A DNA stretch of 10,972 nucleotides, from NCBI GenBank assembly GCA_029857925.1, contig JAOUGF010000035.1, positions 1-10,972 of the forward strand. The letters are read 5' to 3'. Numbering within the stretch: the stretch's first letter is position 1; each line of letters opens with the position of its first letter. The DNA comes from Gammaproteobacteria bacterium. GTDB taxonomy: Bacteria; Pseudomonadota; Gammaproteobacteria; S012-40. Shown piece by piece: positions 1 to 6,653 of the stretch. The notes below the pieces were generated by a model. That model searched no databases, was not told the DNA's origin, and worked only from the letters and a program-made list of their open reading frames with translations. The translations under genes were made by a program, and so were the position numbers.

Positions 1-19
1 GATCCCTGCCCACCCCTTA

Positions 20-952
20 TTAATAAACCAATGTGACTTGATACCCGCGTTGTTTTAACAGATTTAACACACCCTCATTCCCCGGCAGATGCATGGCGCC
101 GATGGCTGCGAAAGTGTTTTCATTGCGCATCAGCCGCATAAAACGCACCGCCATCTGCAAGTTGCGATCGGAAATGAGATAACGCATCAGCGTCTCTTTT
201 ATTAACGGGTCAGAGAAATCAAAGATTTCATTATTCAAGCGCATCAGACCTGCAAGATCGCGTTTGATGTAAAGGTCATGAGCGGTTTCCAACACCGAAT
301 CCATGTCGGCGTTTTGCTCTAACACTGAACTTAACAAGATTACCTGTTGGGCGTTATCCAATTCTTGAAAGGGGCGCAATTGTTCGGCAATCGTTTCCAG
401 CCCGCTAATACTCATTTTTTGTTGTTGTGCGGCCTTCATCAAATGCAGATCCAGAAAATCGCCGCTACGCGTGCGTGGCAAGCTTAGTGTCGCAATGATC
501 AACCACACCTGCATGCGTGACGCAGTCGTTTCCGGCACGCCACGCGCAGCCAGTGCGGCGATGGTGCGCTCATAGAGCGGTTTGCCCAACAGCGTAGACA
601 AACGATCGGACTCGCTGTAATACATGAATTTGGTCATTGCCTCCGTAGCCCGTTCATCCATGACTAATTCCATCGCAAATGCCTTGCTATGCGCCATTGC
701 GTCTGTCACGGGGGCGGGGACATTTACGACGCGGGGGTCATCGCTGTGCATGGTGCCGAAGATATAGCTGGTTTTATTGCCAACCTTTTCGATGCGCCAC
801 AACAGCCCGCGGGTAAAGGTGCGTTCCAGCGGTGGGGGGGCGGCCCAGTCATCCTCGCCGACGCCGGGGTTAAAATCTGGGGGTAGTGCGGCGCAGGCAG
901 TCAAGACCAAACTACTAAGCAGAACGTGCCAAAGGCGAAATCGTGCTCTCAT
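20..952 (-). CDS. TraB/GumN family lipoprotein
   Basis: Predicted exported lipoprotein of the TraB/GumN family, whose fold is related to the TIKI metalloproteases; the bacterial substrate is unknown. Seen in the sequence, numbering from the upstream ATG at 955: a short basic N-terminus, a hydrophobic stretch, and a lipobox LTAC with the lipidated Cys at residue 21. The family's conserved motifs follow: IFGTMH at 65-70, an acidic AMEL near 94-97, SGLE at 184-187, and a C-terminal AIGAMHL at 284-290. The length of about 310 aa is normal for the family. Two ATGs lie in tandem (955 and 952). The purine-rich GAGAGAGGGA lies directly upstream and is better spaced for the second, so I start at 952 (310 aa). 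The gene is transcribed away from the thioredoxin-fold gene and nothing in the window links it to the Mla operon. Family call is firm; enzymatic activity is inference. Confidence 0.9.
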   Translation of the reverse strand: MRARFRLWHVLLSSLVLTACAALPPDFNPGVGEDDWAAPPPLERTFTRGLLWRIEKVGNKTSYIFGTMHSDDPRVVNVPAPVTDAMAHSKAFAMELVMDERATEAMTKFMYYSESDRLSTLLGKPLYERTIAALAARGVPETTASRMQVWLIIATLSLPRTRSGDFLDLHLMKAAQQQKMSISGLETIAEQLRPFQELDNAQQVILLSSVLEQNADMDSVLETAHDLYIKRDLAGLMRLNNEIFDFSDPLIKETLMRYLISDRNLQMAVRFMRLMRNENTFAAIGAMHLPGNEGVLNLLKQRGYQVTLVY

Positions 953-1003
953 CATTCCCTCTCTCTACATAAGCTGTTGTTTTTTAGTGCATTAAATTTT
1001 TGC

Positions 1004-1052
1004 CGTTGGGGCGGATATGCAATTTCTTAGGTGCGTTACACACACCCCAACG
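1004..1052. repeat. 8-bp inverted repeat with 33-base spacer
   Basis: CGTTGGGG at 1004-1011 is the exact reverse complement of CCCCAACG at 1045-1052. It lies about 50-100 bases upstream of the minus-strand TraB-like gene. No run of T follows on either side, so it does not look like an intrinsic terminator. It could be a paired operator or a long-range hairpin in a 5' leader, or it could be chance. Confidence 0.4.
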
Positions 1053-1186
1053 CTGCACTATGCCGTACATGACCAATACCCAGTCAATTAAGTACTGGAA
1101 AATCCACCCATTTTGTTGTGCGCGGTCACAGGGGAAGTGTGTCCGAGTGCAAAGTGAGTGTCATGACAATAAGGCACAATTAATAC

Positions 1187-1201
1187 ACTCTAATATAGAG
1201 T
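1187..1201. promoter_or_regulatory. Palindrome overlapping a possible -10 box upstream of the thioredoxin-fold gene
   Basis: ACTCTA (1187-1192) and TAGAGT (1196-1201) form a perfect 6-bp inverted repeat around ATA. The palindrome contains TAATAT (1191-1196), which resembles a sigma70 -10 box. No good -35 lies 16-18 bases upstream; the nearest, ATGACA at 1163-1168, is 22 bases away. The start codon is about 90 bases downstream. A repressor site over a promoter is a reasonable reading, but the promoter itself is weakly supported. Confidence 0.35.
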
Positions 1202-1286
1202 AGCATACTAACACACCTGGCGAGGTACGCTCTAGACGCCCTTGTGTATATCGGTGGGGAATAGCGAAGAAAAGGAAGCAACTAAG

Positions 1287-1772
1287 ATGGTAATTTTTGC
1301 ACGTTTTTTATTGATTTTTAACCTGGGGTGGTTGACCCCCGCGTGGGCGTTGGACGAGGCAATGGATTTGCAAGCAATAGGTAAACTCGCACGCCAACGT
1401 GGTGTTCCCGTGATGGTGGTTTTCACCGCACGCCATTGCATTTTTTGTGAACGCCTGCAGAGCGATTATGTAGACCCGATGTTATTGCAAGCGGAATACA
1501 CCGATCGTTTAATTATTCGCAGCGTGACGGTAGACGGCGCTTTGGAGTTGCGTGACTTTTCCGGGACCATGGTGTCGCGAAATGATTTTGCCAATCGGTA
1601 TGACGTAAAAGTCACGCCGACCGTTATGTTTTTTGATCACCAGGGGCGCATGCTTACAAAACAATTGATAGGCTACTCTAGTCCCGCATTCTATGGCGCG
1701 TTTCTTGATGACGCGATTGCCGCCGCGCAGGACAAGTTGAATATTAAGTCACAACGTGACGCGACTTTATAG
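1287..1772 (+). CDS. Secreted thioredoxin-fold protein
   Basis: Predicted periplasmic thiol-disulfide protein of the thioredoxin superfamily, similar in style to SoxW and other small periplasmic thioredoxin-like proteins. Seen in the sequence: an N-terminal signal peptide of about 20 residues ending in TPAWA, an active-site pair Cys51-Ile-Phe-Cys54 preceded by HIS50, and the fold's cis-proline in VTP (Pro111) before a hydrophobic beta strand. Total length is 161 aa from the ATG at 1287. That start is preceded by AAGGAAG about 10 bases upstream; an in-frame TTG at 1242 would add 15 polar residues ahead of the signal peptide, so I reject it. The CIFC dipeptide differs from the CGPC of cytosolic thioredoxins. 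The gene appears to stand alone, with non-coding DNA on both sides. Fold and redox role are well supported; the partner protein is unknown. Confidence 0.88.
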   Translation: MVIFARFLLIFNLGWLTPAWALDEAMDLQAIGKLARQRGVPVMVVFTARHCIFCERLQSDYVDPMLLQAEYTDRLIIRSVTVDGALELRDFSGTMVSRNDFANRYDVKVTPTVMFFDHQGRMLTKQLIGYSSPAFYGAFLDDAIAAAQDKLNIKSQRDATL

Positions 1773-2021
1773 AGGCTAAGTCTAACCCGGATTTTCCCTA
1801 GCCAGCGGATTGGCAGCCTGCACCTGCGCTGCAACCACCTACATCCATAACACCCTGACCGTGCTCGCTACATTGTACGAGTAGCCTGTCGGCATTTGGG
1901 CTGGTCTACTCCGGAAATGGGCCTATTTTTCGAGCCTTTTCGTTAATGTAGCGACGGCTATTCGCCTCAAAAGCCCATTTTTCTCGACGGAGATGCGCGT
2001 AGTCGTTGATCTGGTGACACG

Positions 2022-2036
2022 CTGCAATCGTTGCAG
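2022..2036. repeat. Short perfect hairpin, 6-bp arms with 3-base loop
   Basis: CTGCAA (2022-2027), loop TCG, then TTGCAG (2031-2036). It is a compact stem-loop within the gene-free stretch. No T-run follows, so it is not a standard terminator. Its significance is unknown. Confidence 0.35.
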
Positions 2037-2166
2037 AGGGGTGAATGCCCTGCGGATAGCCCTCGATGTCGGCAGACCTGCAACCGCGTCTGCCAATGGC
2101 GTGTGAGCAGGCACTATCAACAGAAGGCCGCAGATATTTCATAGGGGCATGGCAATTGCTTTAATA

Positions 2167-2180
2167 ATGCTAAATAGCAT
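2167..2180. promoter_or_regulatory. Candidate operator upstream of the mla promoter
   Basis: ATGCTA (2167-2172) and TAGCAT (2175-2180) form a perfect 6-bp inverted repeat around AA. A second short palindrome, GCAATTGC (2152-2159), lies with its centre 18 bases upstream. The larger repeat ends 10 bases before the -35 box at 2191, a usual place for an activator or repressor dimer to bind. No named regulator can be assigned. Confidence 0.4.
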
Positions 2181-2190
2181 GAACCTGGGG

Positions 2191-2219
2191 TTGGCGGCAT
2201 GTAAAAAGTCATTTAGAAT
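2191..2219 (+). promoter_or_regulatory. Sigma70-type promoter of the mla operon
   Basis: A -35 box TTGGCG (2191-2196, 4 of 6 matches to TTGACA) and a -10 box TAGAAT (2214-2219, 5 of 6 matches to TATAAT) are separated by exactly 17 bases. Transcription would begin near 2226. This leaves a leader of about 80 bases to the GTG at 2308, or about 40 bases to the GTG at 2266. It is the best promoter-like sequence in the window and sits directly ahead of the eight-gene block, so I assign it to the mla operon. Confidence 0.6.
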
Positions 2220-2307
2220 CCCCCAAGTGCGAGTATGATGCTGTCCACACTACTTTACACACTTTGTGGGCAATCGAGTGAACGCGACAAACAACAACGG
2301 TGCATTC

Positions 2308-3126
2308 GTGAATGAGAGGGCAAACGATAGCTTGGTCAAAGTGCGCGGGCTGTCGTTTCGTCGCAACGAGCGAGTCATCTTAGAAAAAGTCGATATCGAC
2401 ATCCTCCGTGGCAAGATTACCGCCATTATGGGGCCCAGCGGCACGGGTAAAACCACGTTATTGCGTATTATCGGCGGTCAGTTACACCCCCTGCAAGGCA
2501 GCGTAGAAATTGATGGCTTGGAAGTGCCTGCGCTCTCCACGCCTGATTTGTATGAATTGCGCAAACGTATGGGCATGTTATTTCAGACCGGCGCCCTGTT
2601 TTCTGATCTCACCGTGTTTGAAAACGTCGCTTTCCCGTTGCGTGTACACACCCGGTTGCCTGAAAGCCTGATTCGTGACTTGGTACTGATGAAATTGCAG
2701 GCGGTAGGGTTGCGTGGCGCACAAGCCCTGATGCCGGCCGAATTGTCCGGCGGCATGGCAAGGCGTGTGGCGCTGGCACGTGCGATCGCGCTTGATCCCA
2801 TGATGATCATGTATGATGAGCCGTTTACTGGGCAAGATCCGATCACGGTGGGGATCATCATGAAATTGATACAGCAATTGAATGCGACGCTGGGCTTGAC
2901 CAGCATTATCGTTTCGCATGATGTGGTGGAGGTGTCTGCCATTGCGGATTATATCTACGTGATTGCCGAAGGCCATGTCATGGAGCACGGGACACCTGCC
3001 GAGCTAGGGCATTCTAAATCACCGTGGATGCAACAGTTTCTCCAAGGATTGCCCGACGGCCCGGCACCGTTTCACTACCCCGCGAGCGATTTTGCAACGG
3101 AACTGTTTGGGGCGCCTGGCGCATGA
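2308..3126 (+). CDS. mlaF: Mla phospholipid transporter ATPase MlaF
   Basis: ATPase of the MlaFEDB inner-membrane complex, which moves phospholipids between the inner membrane and the periplasmic carrier MlaC to maintain outer-membrane asymmetry. Motifs visible, numbered from 2308: Walker A GPSGTGKTT at 42-50, ABC signature LSGGMARR near 146-153, Walker B IMYDEP near 167-172, and the switch histidine in SHD at about 204. The stretch GGMARR followed by ALARAIALDP and GQDPIT is typical of MlaF and not of general ABC ATPases. All start candidates are GTG: 2266, 2278 and 2308. I choose 2308 because GGTG precedes it by 5 bases and the resulting 272 aa matches the family (about 270). The longer form would add 14 residues unlike the family. 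The stop overlaps the mlaE start as ATGA. Confidence 0.95.
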   Translation: MNERANDSLVKVRGLSFRRNERVILEKVDIDILRGKITAIMGPSGTGKTTLLRIIGGQLHPLQGSVEIDGLEVPALSTPDLYELRKRMGMLFQTGALFSDLTVFENVAFPLRVHTRLPESLIRDLVLMKLQAVGLRGAQALMPAELSGGMARRVALARAIALDPMMIMYDEPFTGQDPITVGIIMKLIQQLNATLGLTSIIVSHDVVEVSAIADYIYVIAEGHVMEHGTPAELGHSKSPWMQQFLQGLPDGPAPFHYPASDFATELFGAPGA

Positions 3127-3899
3127 TTGCGACGCTGTTGCAGGATTTCGGGCGTGTGACCTTGACGGCGATTGCGCGTATGGGGCGTGGCAATTTGTTT
3201 ATGTTGCGCGTATTGCACGCGTTGCCCTCCCTGCGTTTTGGGGGGCCGTTATTGGTGCAGCAGATTTACTCGGTAGGTGTGTTGTCGTTGCAGATTATCG
3301 CCGTCTCAGGGCTTAGCGTGGGCATGGTGCTGGGTTTGCAAGGCTATAATATGTTGGTGGATTTCGGCGCTGAACAATCGTTGGGGCAGGCCACGGCACT
3401 TTCTTTAGTGCGCGAACTCGGCCCCGTGCTCACCGCATTGCTGTTCGCCGGGCGCGCGGGTTCGGCGTTGACCGCGGAAATTGGCCTAATGAAGGTCACC
3501 GAGCAGTTGTCGGCGATGGAAATGATGGCCGTGGACCCGGTTAAGCGCATTATCGTGCCGAGGTTTGTCGCGGCATTTTTGTCGATGCCGATGTTGGCGG
3601 CGATTTTTTCAGCGATCGGTGTGTTAGGCGGGTATTTTGTCGGCGTCGGCTTATTGGGCGTGGACAGCGGCGCGTTTTGGTCGCAAATGCAATCTAAAGT
3701 GAATTTCGGCGAGGACATCCTTAACGGTTTTGTTAAAAGTATCGTATTTGGTTTGGTGGCCGCGTGGATTGCGGTATTTGAGGGTTATGATGCGGTCCCG
3801 ACCACGGAAGGCGTGAGTCGCGCAACTACACGTACTGTAGTAGAAACGGCCTTTGCGGTGTTGGGACTCGATTTTATCTTGACGGCGGTCATGTTCTGA
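3123..3899 (+). CDS. mlaE: Mla phospholipid transporter permease MlaE
   Basis: Integral membrane permease of the MlaFEDB complex; two copies form the lipid path through the inner membrane. The protein has 258 aa, close to the usual 260. Several hydrophobic segments are visible, at roughly 46-72, 100-120, 148-180 and 203-222, plus the C-terminus. The family signature is complete: SLVRELGPVLTAL from residue 94, FAGRAGSALTAEIG at 108-121, and EGYDAVPTTEGVSRAT at 220-235 near the end. The open frame extends upstream to 3024, but the ATG at 3123 overlaps the mlaF stop (ATGA), gives the family length, and removes a 33-residue stretch that is out-of-frame mlaF sequence. Translational coupling to mlaF is likely. 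Confidence 0.95.
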   Translation: MIATLLQDFGRVTLTAIARMGRGNLFMLRVLHALPSLRFGGPLLVQQIYSVGVLSLQIIAVSGLSVGMVLGLQGYNMLVDFGAEQSLGQATALSLVRELGPVLTALLFAGRAGSALTAEIGLMKVTEQLSAMEMMAVDPVKRIIVPRFVAAFLSMPMLAAIFSAIGVLGGYFVGVGLLGVDSGAFWSQMQSKVNFGEDILNGFVKSIVFGLVAAWIAVFEGYDAVPTTEGVSRATTRTVVETAFAVLGLDFILTAVMF

Positions 3900-3908
3900 G
3901 GCGTAACG

Positions 3909-4388
3909 ATGATTAATAAGCGTTGGGTGGAGATTGCCGTAGGCAGTTTTGTTGTCATCAGCTTGGCGGCGATGGTGATGCTTGCGATGCGCGTCAGCAA
4001 TTTAAGTGCGTTTAGCACCGACGGGGTGTATGAAATCGAGGCGCGTTTTCATAACGTTGGCGGACTAAAAGTACGCGCGCCGGTCACGATGGCGGGGGTG
4101 CACATCGGCCGCGTGGCGGCCATTGAATTAGACAGTCAACGTTTTGATGCGGTGGTGAAATTGGCAATTGATGACAAATTCAATCACATACCCTTGGATA
4201 CATCTGCGGCGGTATTTACGGCGGGTTTGTTGGGTGAACAATATGTTGCGCTGGAGCCGGGCGGTGACGAAAAATTTTTAAAGCAGGGCGATAGAATTCG
4301 TATCGCTCAATCCGCGATGGTGATGGAACAAATTTTAGGGCAGTTTATTTTCAATGCAGCGGCCGGTGATAAAGAAAACAAAAAATAA
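3909..4388 (+). CDS. mlaD: Mla substrate-binding MCE protein MlaD
   Basis: Inner-membrane-anchored MCE-domain protein; in known systems a hexamer forms a hydrophobic pore over MlaE and receives or hands lipid to MlaC. The protein has 159 aa. It carries one N-terminal membrane segment (about 8-28), a single MCE domain (about 39-117, with GGLKVRAPVTMAGVHIG at 51-67 and GLLGEQYVALEPGG at 106-119), and a short C-terminal helix rich in hydrophobic residues (AMVMEQILGQFIF, 136-148). The size fits the single-domain MlaD class. The start is supported by GAGG 7 bases upstream, within the end of mlaE; the gap to mlaE is 9 bases. The 3' end overlaps the following tolC-like gene by 23-35 bases. Confidence 0.94.
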   Translation: MINKRWVEIAVGSFVVISLAAMVMLAMRVSNLSAFSTDGVYEIEARFHNVGGLKVRAPVTMAGVHIGRVAAIELDSQRFDAVVKLAIDDKFNHIPLDTSAAVFTAGLLGEQYVALEPGGDEKFLKQGDRIRIAQSAMVMEQILGQFIFNAAAGDKENKK

Positions 4389-5742
4389 AGGCGCGCAGGG
4401 CCTCATAGGTGCGCTGTGCTTGTTTGCATTGCCGGTCGTTGGCGTATGCGCCGAATTGTTCAATTATGAACAGGCGTTGGCCATTACCTTGCAACGCGAT
4501 CCGCGTATTTTGGAAAAAACCCATTTGACAGATGTCGCCCGCGCGCAAGAGCGGGAAGTCGATGGCAATGAAGGACTGCGACTCGATTTTAATAGCTTTC
4601 TAGGCCTGGCTCCGGGGGTGAGCGGTGGCTTATTCACAGCCCCCTGCAGCGGAACGGCAACTTGTATCAATCGCACGGATCGCTATTCGCTTGCGCAGGG
4701 AATTTCGCCGTGGACGTATGCGCAGATAAGCGTGATCAAACCCCTTTTTACGTTCGGAAAGATTGAACACTATCGTGAGGCCGCACAAGGGCAAACTGCG
4801 GTTAAAATGGGTGACGTGCGTTTGCAACGCGGGGAAATCGCGCTAGAGGTTGCCAAGGCCTATTACGGACATTTGGCGGCGCGCGATGCGCGGGCCTTTC
4901 TCGAAGAGGTGCGGAAAACAGTTGCGAGCGCGCTTGAAAAGGTAAATCGATGGTTGAAAGATGGTTCTGGCGAGGCCACGCAATCTGATGCATACGCGCT
5001 GCAAACCGGGTTGGCGCTGGTGGATAAATTCCTTGCCCAAACGCGCGGCTTGGAGGCGGTGAGTTTAGAAGGGTTACGCACGCTTACGGGGATTTCGGAA
5101 TTTGTATTGGCCGATACGCGTTTGCAGCGAGTGACCCTGCCGTCGGCGGATATTGCGGCATTGCAAGCTCGCGCGATAGACAAACGCCCTGAATTCGCGC
5201 AACTGGAGGCAGGTGTGAAGGCGCGGCGAGCGCTGGTGGCCGCCAACAGGGCAGGGCACTATCCGAATGTATACGTCGGGATCGCTGCGATGTTGTCATA
5301 CTCGCCCAATCGAGACCGGCTGGATAACCCCTATATCACGGACAGCTTCAACGATTACGGTGGAACGCCTTTGATAGGCTTGCAGTGGCAATGGCAACCG
5401 GGCGTGGTCAGCGCGAAGGTCGCGCAGGCGGAAGGTGAGCTGAATGCGTTGATTGACAAGGCTGCGTTGGCGCGCCAAGGTATTCCCTTTCAAGTGGCGG
5501 AAGCCTATTACCAGATGCGTGCCGCGTATGAGGGATCCGCAAAATCAGAAGAGGGCGCACGCGCCGCGCGACGTTGGATGATCACCGCATATGCCGATTT
5601 TGACGCGGGATTGGAAAAGCCTGAAAAAGTGCTTACCGCACTACAAGGATACGTGCTGGCGCAAACCGATTATATACAGGGCGCGTTTGAATACAATATG
5701 GCAGTGGTAAAACTAAGGCAGACAGTCGGAGACTACGAATGA
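4354..5742 (+). CDS. TolC-family outer-membrane protein in the mla operon
   Basis: Predicted outer-membrane factor of the TolC/OEP family, which form trimeric beta-barrel plus alpha-helical channels across the outer membrane and periplasm. Seen here: a Lys-rich N-terminus and hydrophobic signal peptide ending VCA before ELFNYEQAL, an N-terminal helix start typical of the family (YEQALAITLQRDPRI), long Ala/Glu/Arg/Gln-rich amphipathic helices, and two half-repeats. The second half ends in the usual helix (ALQGYVLAQTDYIQGAFEY). Length is 462 aa from ATG 4354, or 458 aa from GTG 4366, which gives a more classical signal peptide. Cys98 and Cys104 lie close together in the first strand region and could form a disulfide. 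The gene lies between mlaD and mlaC, overlapping mlaD by 23-35 bases and mlaC by 4, so it is co-expressed with them. No membrane fusion protein gene is nearby. It occupies the place where some proteobacterial mla operons carry mlaA. Family call is firm; a role in lipid transport is inference. Confidence 0.88.
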   Translation: MQRPVIKKTKNKGAQGLIGALCLFALPVVGVCAELFNYEQALAITLQRDPRILEKTHLTDVARAQEREVDGNEGLRLDFNSFLGLAPGVSGGLFTAPCSGTATCINRTDRYSLAQGISPWTYAQISVIKPLFTFGKIEHYREAAQGQTAVKMGDVRLQRGEIALEVAKAYYGHLAARDARAFLEEVRKTVASALEKVNRWLKDGSGEATQSDAYALQTGLALVDKFLAQTRGLEAVSLEGLRTLTGISEFVLADTRLQRVTLPSADIAALQARAIDKRPEFAQLEAGVKARRALVAANRAGHYPNVYVGIAAMLSYSPNRDRLDNPYITDSFNDYGGTPLIGLQWQWQPGVVSAKVAQAEGELNALIDKAALARQGIPFQVAEAYYQMRAAYEGSAKSEEGARAARRWMITAYADFDAGLEKPEKVLTALQGYVLAQTDYIQGAFEYNMAVVKLRQTVGDYE

Positions 5743-6359
5743 ATATAATGCTACGCCAGGCAAGGTATATAGGCGTGTTGGGCCTGTGGTTGTGCGCTGC
5801 CGTGGCGTTTGCTGCGCCTACGCAGCCTAAAGAACTGGTAGAACAGACCGCCAATGATGTGATCGCAAAGCTGAAAAAAGAACGCACGCAGATTGATAAA
5901 AATCCGCAGCTACTCTATCCGTTTATTGAAAAATATGTACTGCCGCATTTTGATTTCGAGCGCATGGCAAAATGGGTATTAGGGCGGAGTTGGCGCGATG
6001 CCAGCGGCGAACAACAACAGCGTTTTGTGGTTGAATTCCGCCAGTTGTTGGTGCGCACCTATGCGTCGTCATTGATGGAATATTCCGATCGCAATATTCG
6101 TTACCTGCCCTTTCACGCGGAGGCCAACGCCGTGGAAGTGACGGTGCGTTCTGAAGTTGAACAGCCGGGCGGGTTTCCTATACCGATTTCGTATGAACTG
6201 TATTTGAAAGACGATCGTTGGATGGTTTATGACGTCGCCATTGATAATCAAAGTCTGATTAGTAACTATCGTAATACGTTTGCGCGCGAGATCAAGCAAG
6301 GCAGCATAGATCAACTAATTAAAAAACTCGCTGAACGTAACAAGCAATCCAAAACATGA
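5739..6359 (+). CDS. mlaC: Periplasmic phospholipid carrier MlaC
   Basis: Soluble periplasmic lipid-binding protein (Ttg2D/MlaC family) that shuttles phospholipid between the outer-membrane component and the MlaFEDB complex. The protein has 206 aa, close to the E. coli length of 211. A signal peptide with cleavage predicted after AVAFA (residue 25) is followed by PKELVEQTANDVI, the usual family opening. The region VLPHFDFERMAKWVLG and the later FRQLLVRTYASSL and DVAIDNQSLISNYRNTF are characteristic of the family. The ATG at 5739 overlaps the tolC-like stop as ATGA; a second in-frame ATG at 5748 is possible. The downstream mlaB start also overlaps its stop. Confidence 0.94.
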   Translation: MNIMLRQARYIGVLGLWLCAAVAFAAPTQPKELVEQTANDVIAKLKKERTQIDKNPQLLYPFIEKYVLPHFDFERMAKWVLGRSWRDASGEQQQRFVVEFRQLLVRTYASSLMEYSDRNIRYLPFHAEANAVEVTVRSEVEQPGGFPIPISYELYLKDDRWMVYDVAIDNQSLISNYRNTFAREIKQGSIDQLIKKLAERNKQSKT

Positions 6360-6652
6360 ATCAGGCGGCGATAAAAGCGTTGGCCCCCGGCCGAGTCGGC
6401 GTGCAAGGGGTCTTGACATTTTACTCTGTTCCCGCGGCACTGCGTGATAGCCTTGCGATGTTTGCGGAGGGCGATTCATTGGAGGTGGACTTGTCCGGGG
6501 TGACGCGGAGTGACAGCGCCGGCATCGCGCTGGCATTGGAGTGGACGCGTATGGCACGTCAGCGCAATATGACATTGCGCTTTGTGAACGTGCCGTCGCA
6601 AATGCAGTCACTGGCGCAAGTGGGCGGCGTTGATCAGTTGTTGGCGTGGTGA
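6356..6652 (+). CDS. mlaB: STAS-domain protein MlaB
   Basis: Cytoplasmic STAS-domain subunit that binds MlaF and is required for assembly and activity of the Mla ABC complex. The protein is a single 98-aa domain. The STAS core is visible: VDLSGVTRSDSAGIALALEW (44-63), with Ser54 in the position of the threonine that matters in E. coli MlaB (DTGG motif), followed by a strand and helix (LRFVNVPSQMQSLAQVGG). The start overlaps the mlaC stop as ATGA and the stop lies one base before the next gene. Position and size leave little doubt, although STAS domains diverge strongly in sequence. Confidence 0.9.
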   Translation: MNQAAIKALAPGRVGVQGVLTFYSVPAALRDSLAMFAEGDSLEVDLSGVTRSDSAGIALALEWTRMARQRNMTLRFVNVPSQMQSLAQVGGVDQLLAW

Positions 6653-6653
6653 T

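Larger units (their letters stand above)
956..1286. other. Divergent intergenic region between the TraB-like and thioredoxin-fold genes
   Basis: This stretch of about 330 bases separates two divergent genes and is richer in A+T than the flanking coding DNA. It holds two clear inverted repeats, listed separately (1004-1052 and 1187-1201). A small open frame on the plus strand (1000-1203) has no ribosome binding site and no recognisable protein character. I see no tRNA-like T-loop, no riboswitch motif I can name, and no convincing -35/-10 pair for the minus-strand gene. It presumably holds the promoters of both genes. Confidence 0.5.
1773..2190. other. Long intergenic stretch without a convincing gene
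   Basis: More than 400 bases lie between the thioredoxin-fold gene and the mla promoter. Three open frames overlap each other here (1906-2142 and 1923-2120 on the minus strand, and roughly 1883-2106 on the plus strand without a clear start codon). None has a recognisable domain, and competing frames of this kind are expected from non-coding DNA of this base composition. The stretch holds short inverted repeats: GGCTA (1774-1778) with TAGCC (1799-1803); AAATGGGC (1915-1922) with GCCCATTT (1973-1980); and CTGCAA (2022-2027) with TTGCAG (2031-2036). No tRNA, tmRNA, RNase P or SRP RNA signature is visible. It could be a decayed gene or could encode a small RNA, but neither can be shown from the sequence alone. 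Confidence 0.5.

Noticed and set aside
1000..1203. Plus-strand open frame of 67 codons in the divergent intergenic region
   Set aside because: No ribosome binding site; Cys/His/Asn-rich content looks like translated non-coding DNA, and it contains both inverted repeats.
1915..1980. Inverted repeat AAATGGGC/GCCCATTT, considered as a terminator, an IS end or an integron attC site
   Set aside because: The loop of 50 bases is too long for an intrinsic terminator, there is no transposase or target duplication, and the attC core consensus is not matched.
1906..2142. Minus-strand open frame of 78 codons, with a second minus-strand frame (1923-2120) and a plus-strand open frame over the same bases
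   Set aside because: No recognisable domain, no convincing ribosome binding site, and three frames compete over the same DNA, as expected by chance.
3024..3122. Upstream extension of the MlaE frame by 33 codons
   Set aside because: It lies inside the mlaF 3' end in another frame and would give a non-family N-terminus; the ATG at 3123 fits length and coupling.
4354..5742. TolC-like gene as a recent insertion or pseudogene
   Set aside because: The frame is intact, overlaps both neighbours in operon fashion, and base composition looks like that of the flanking mla genes.
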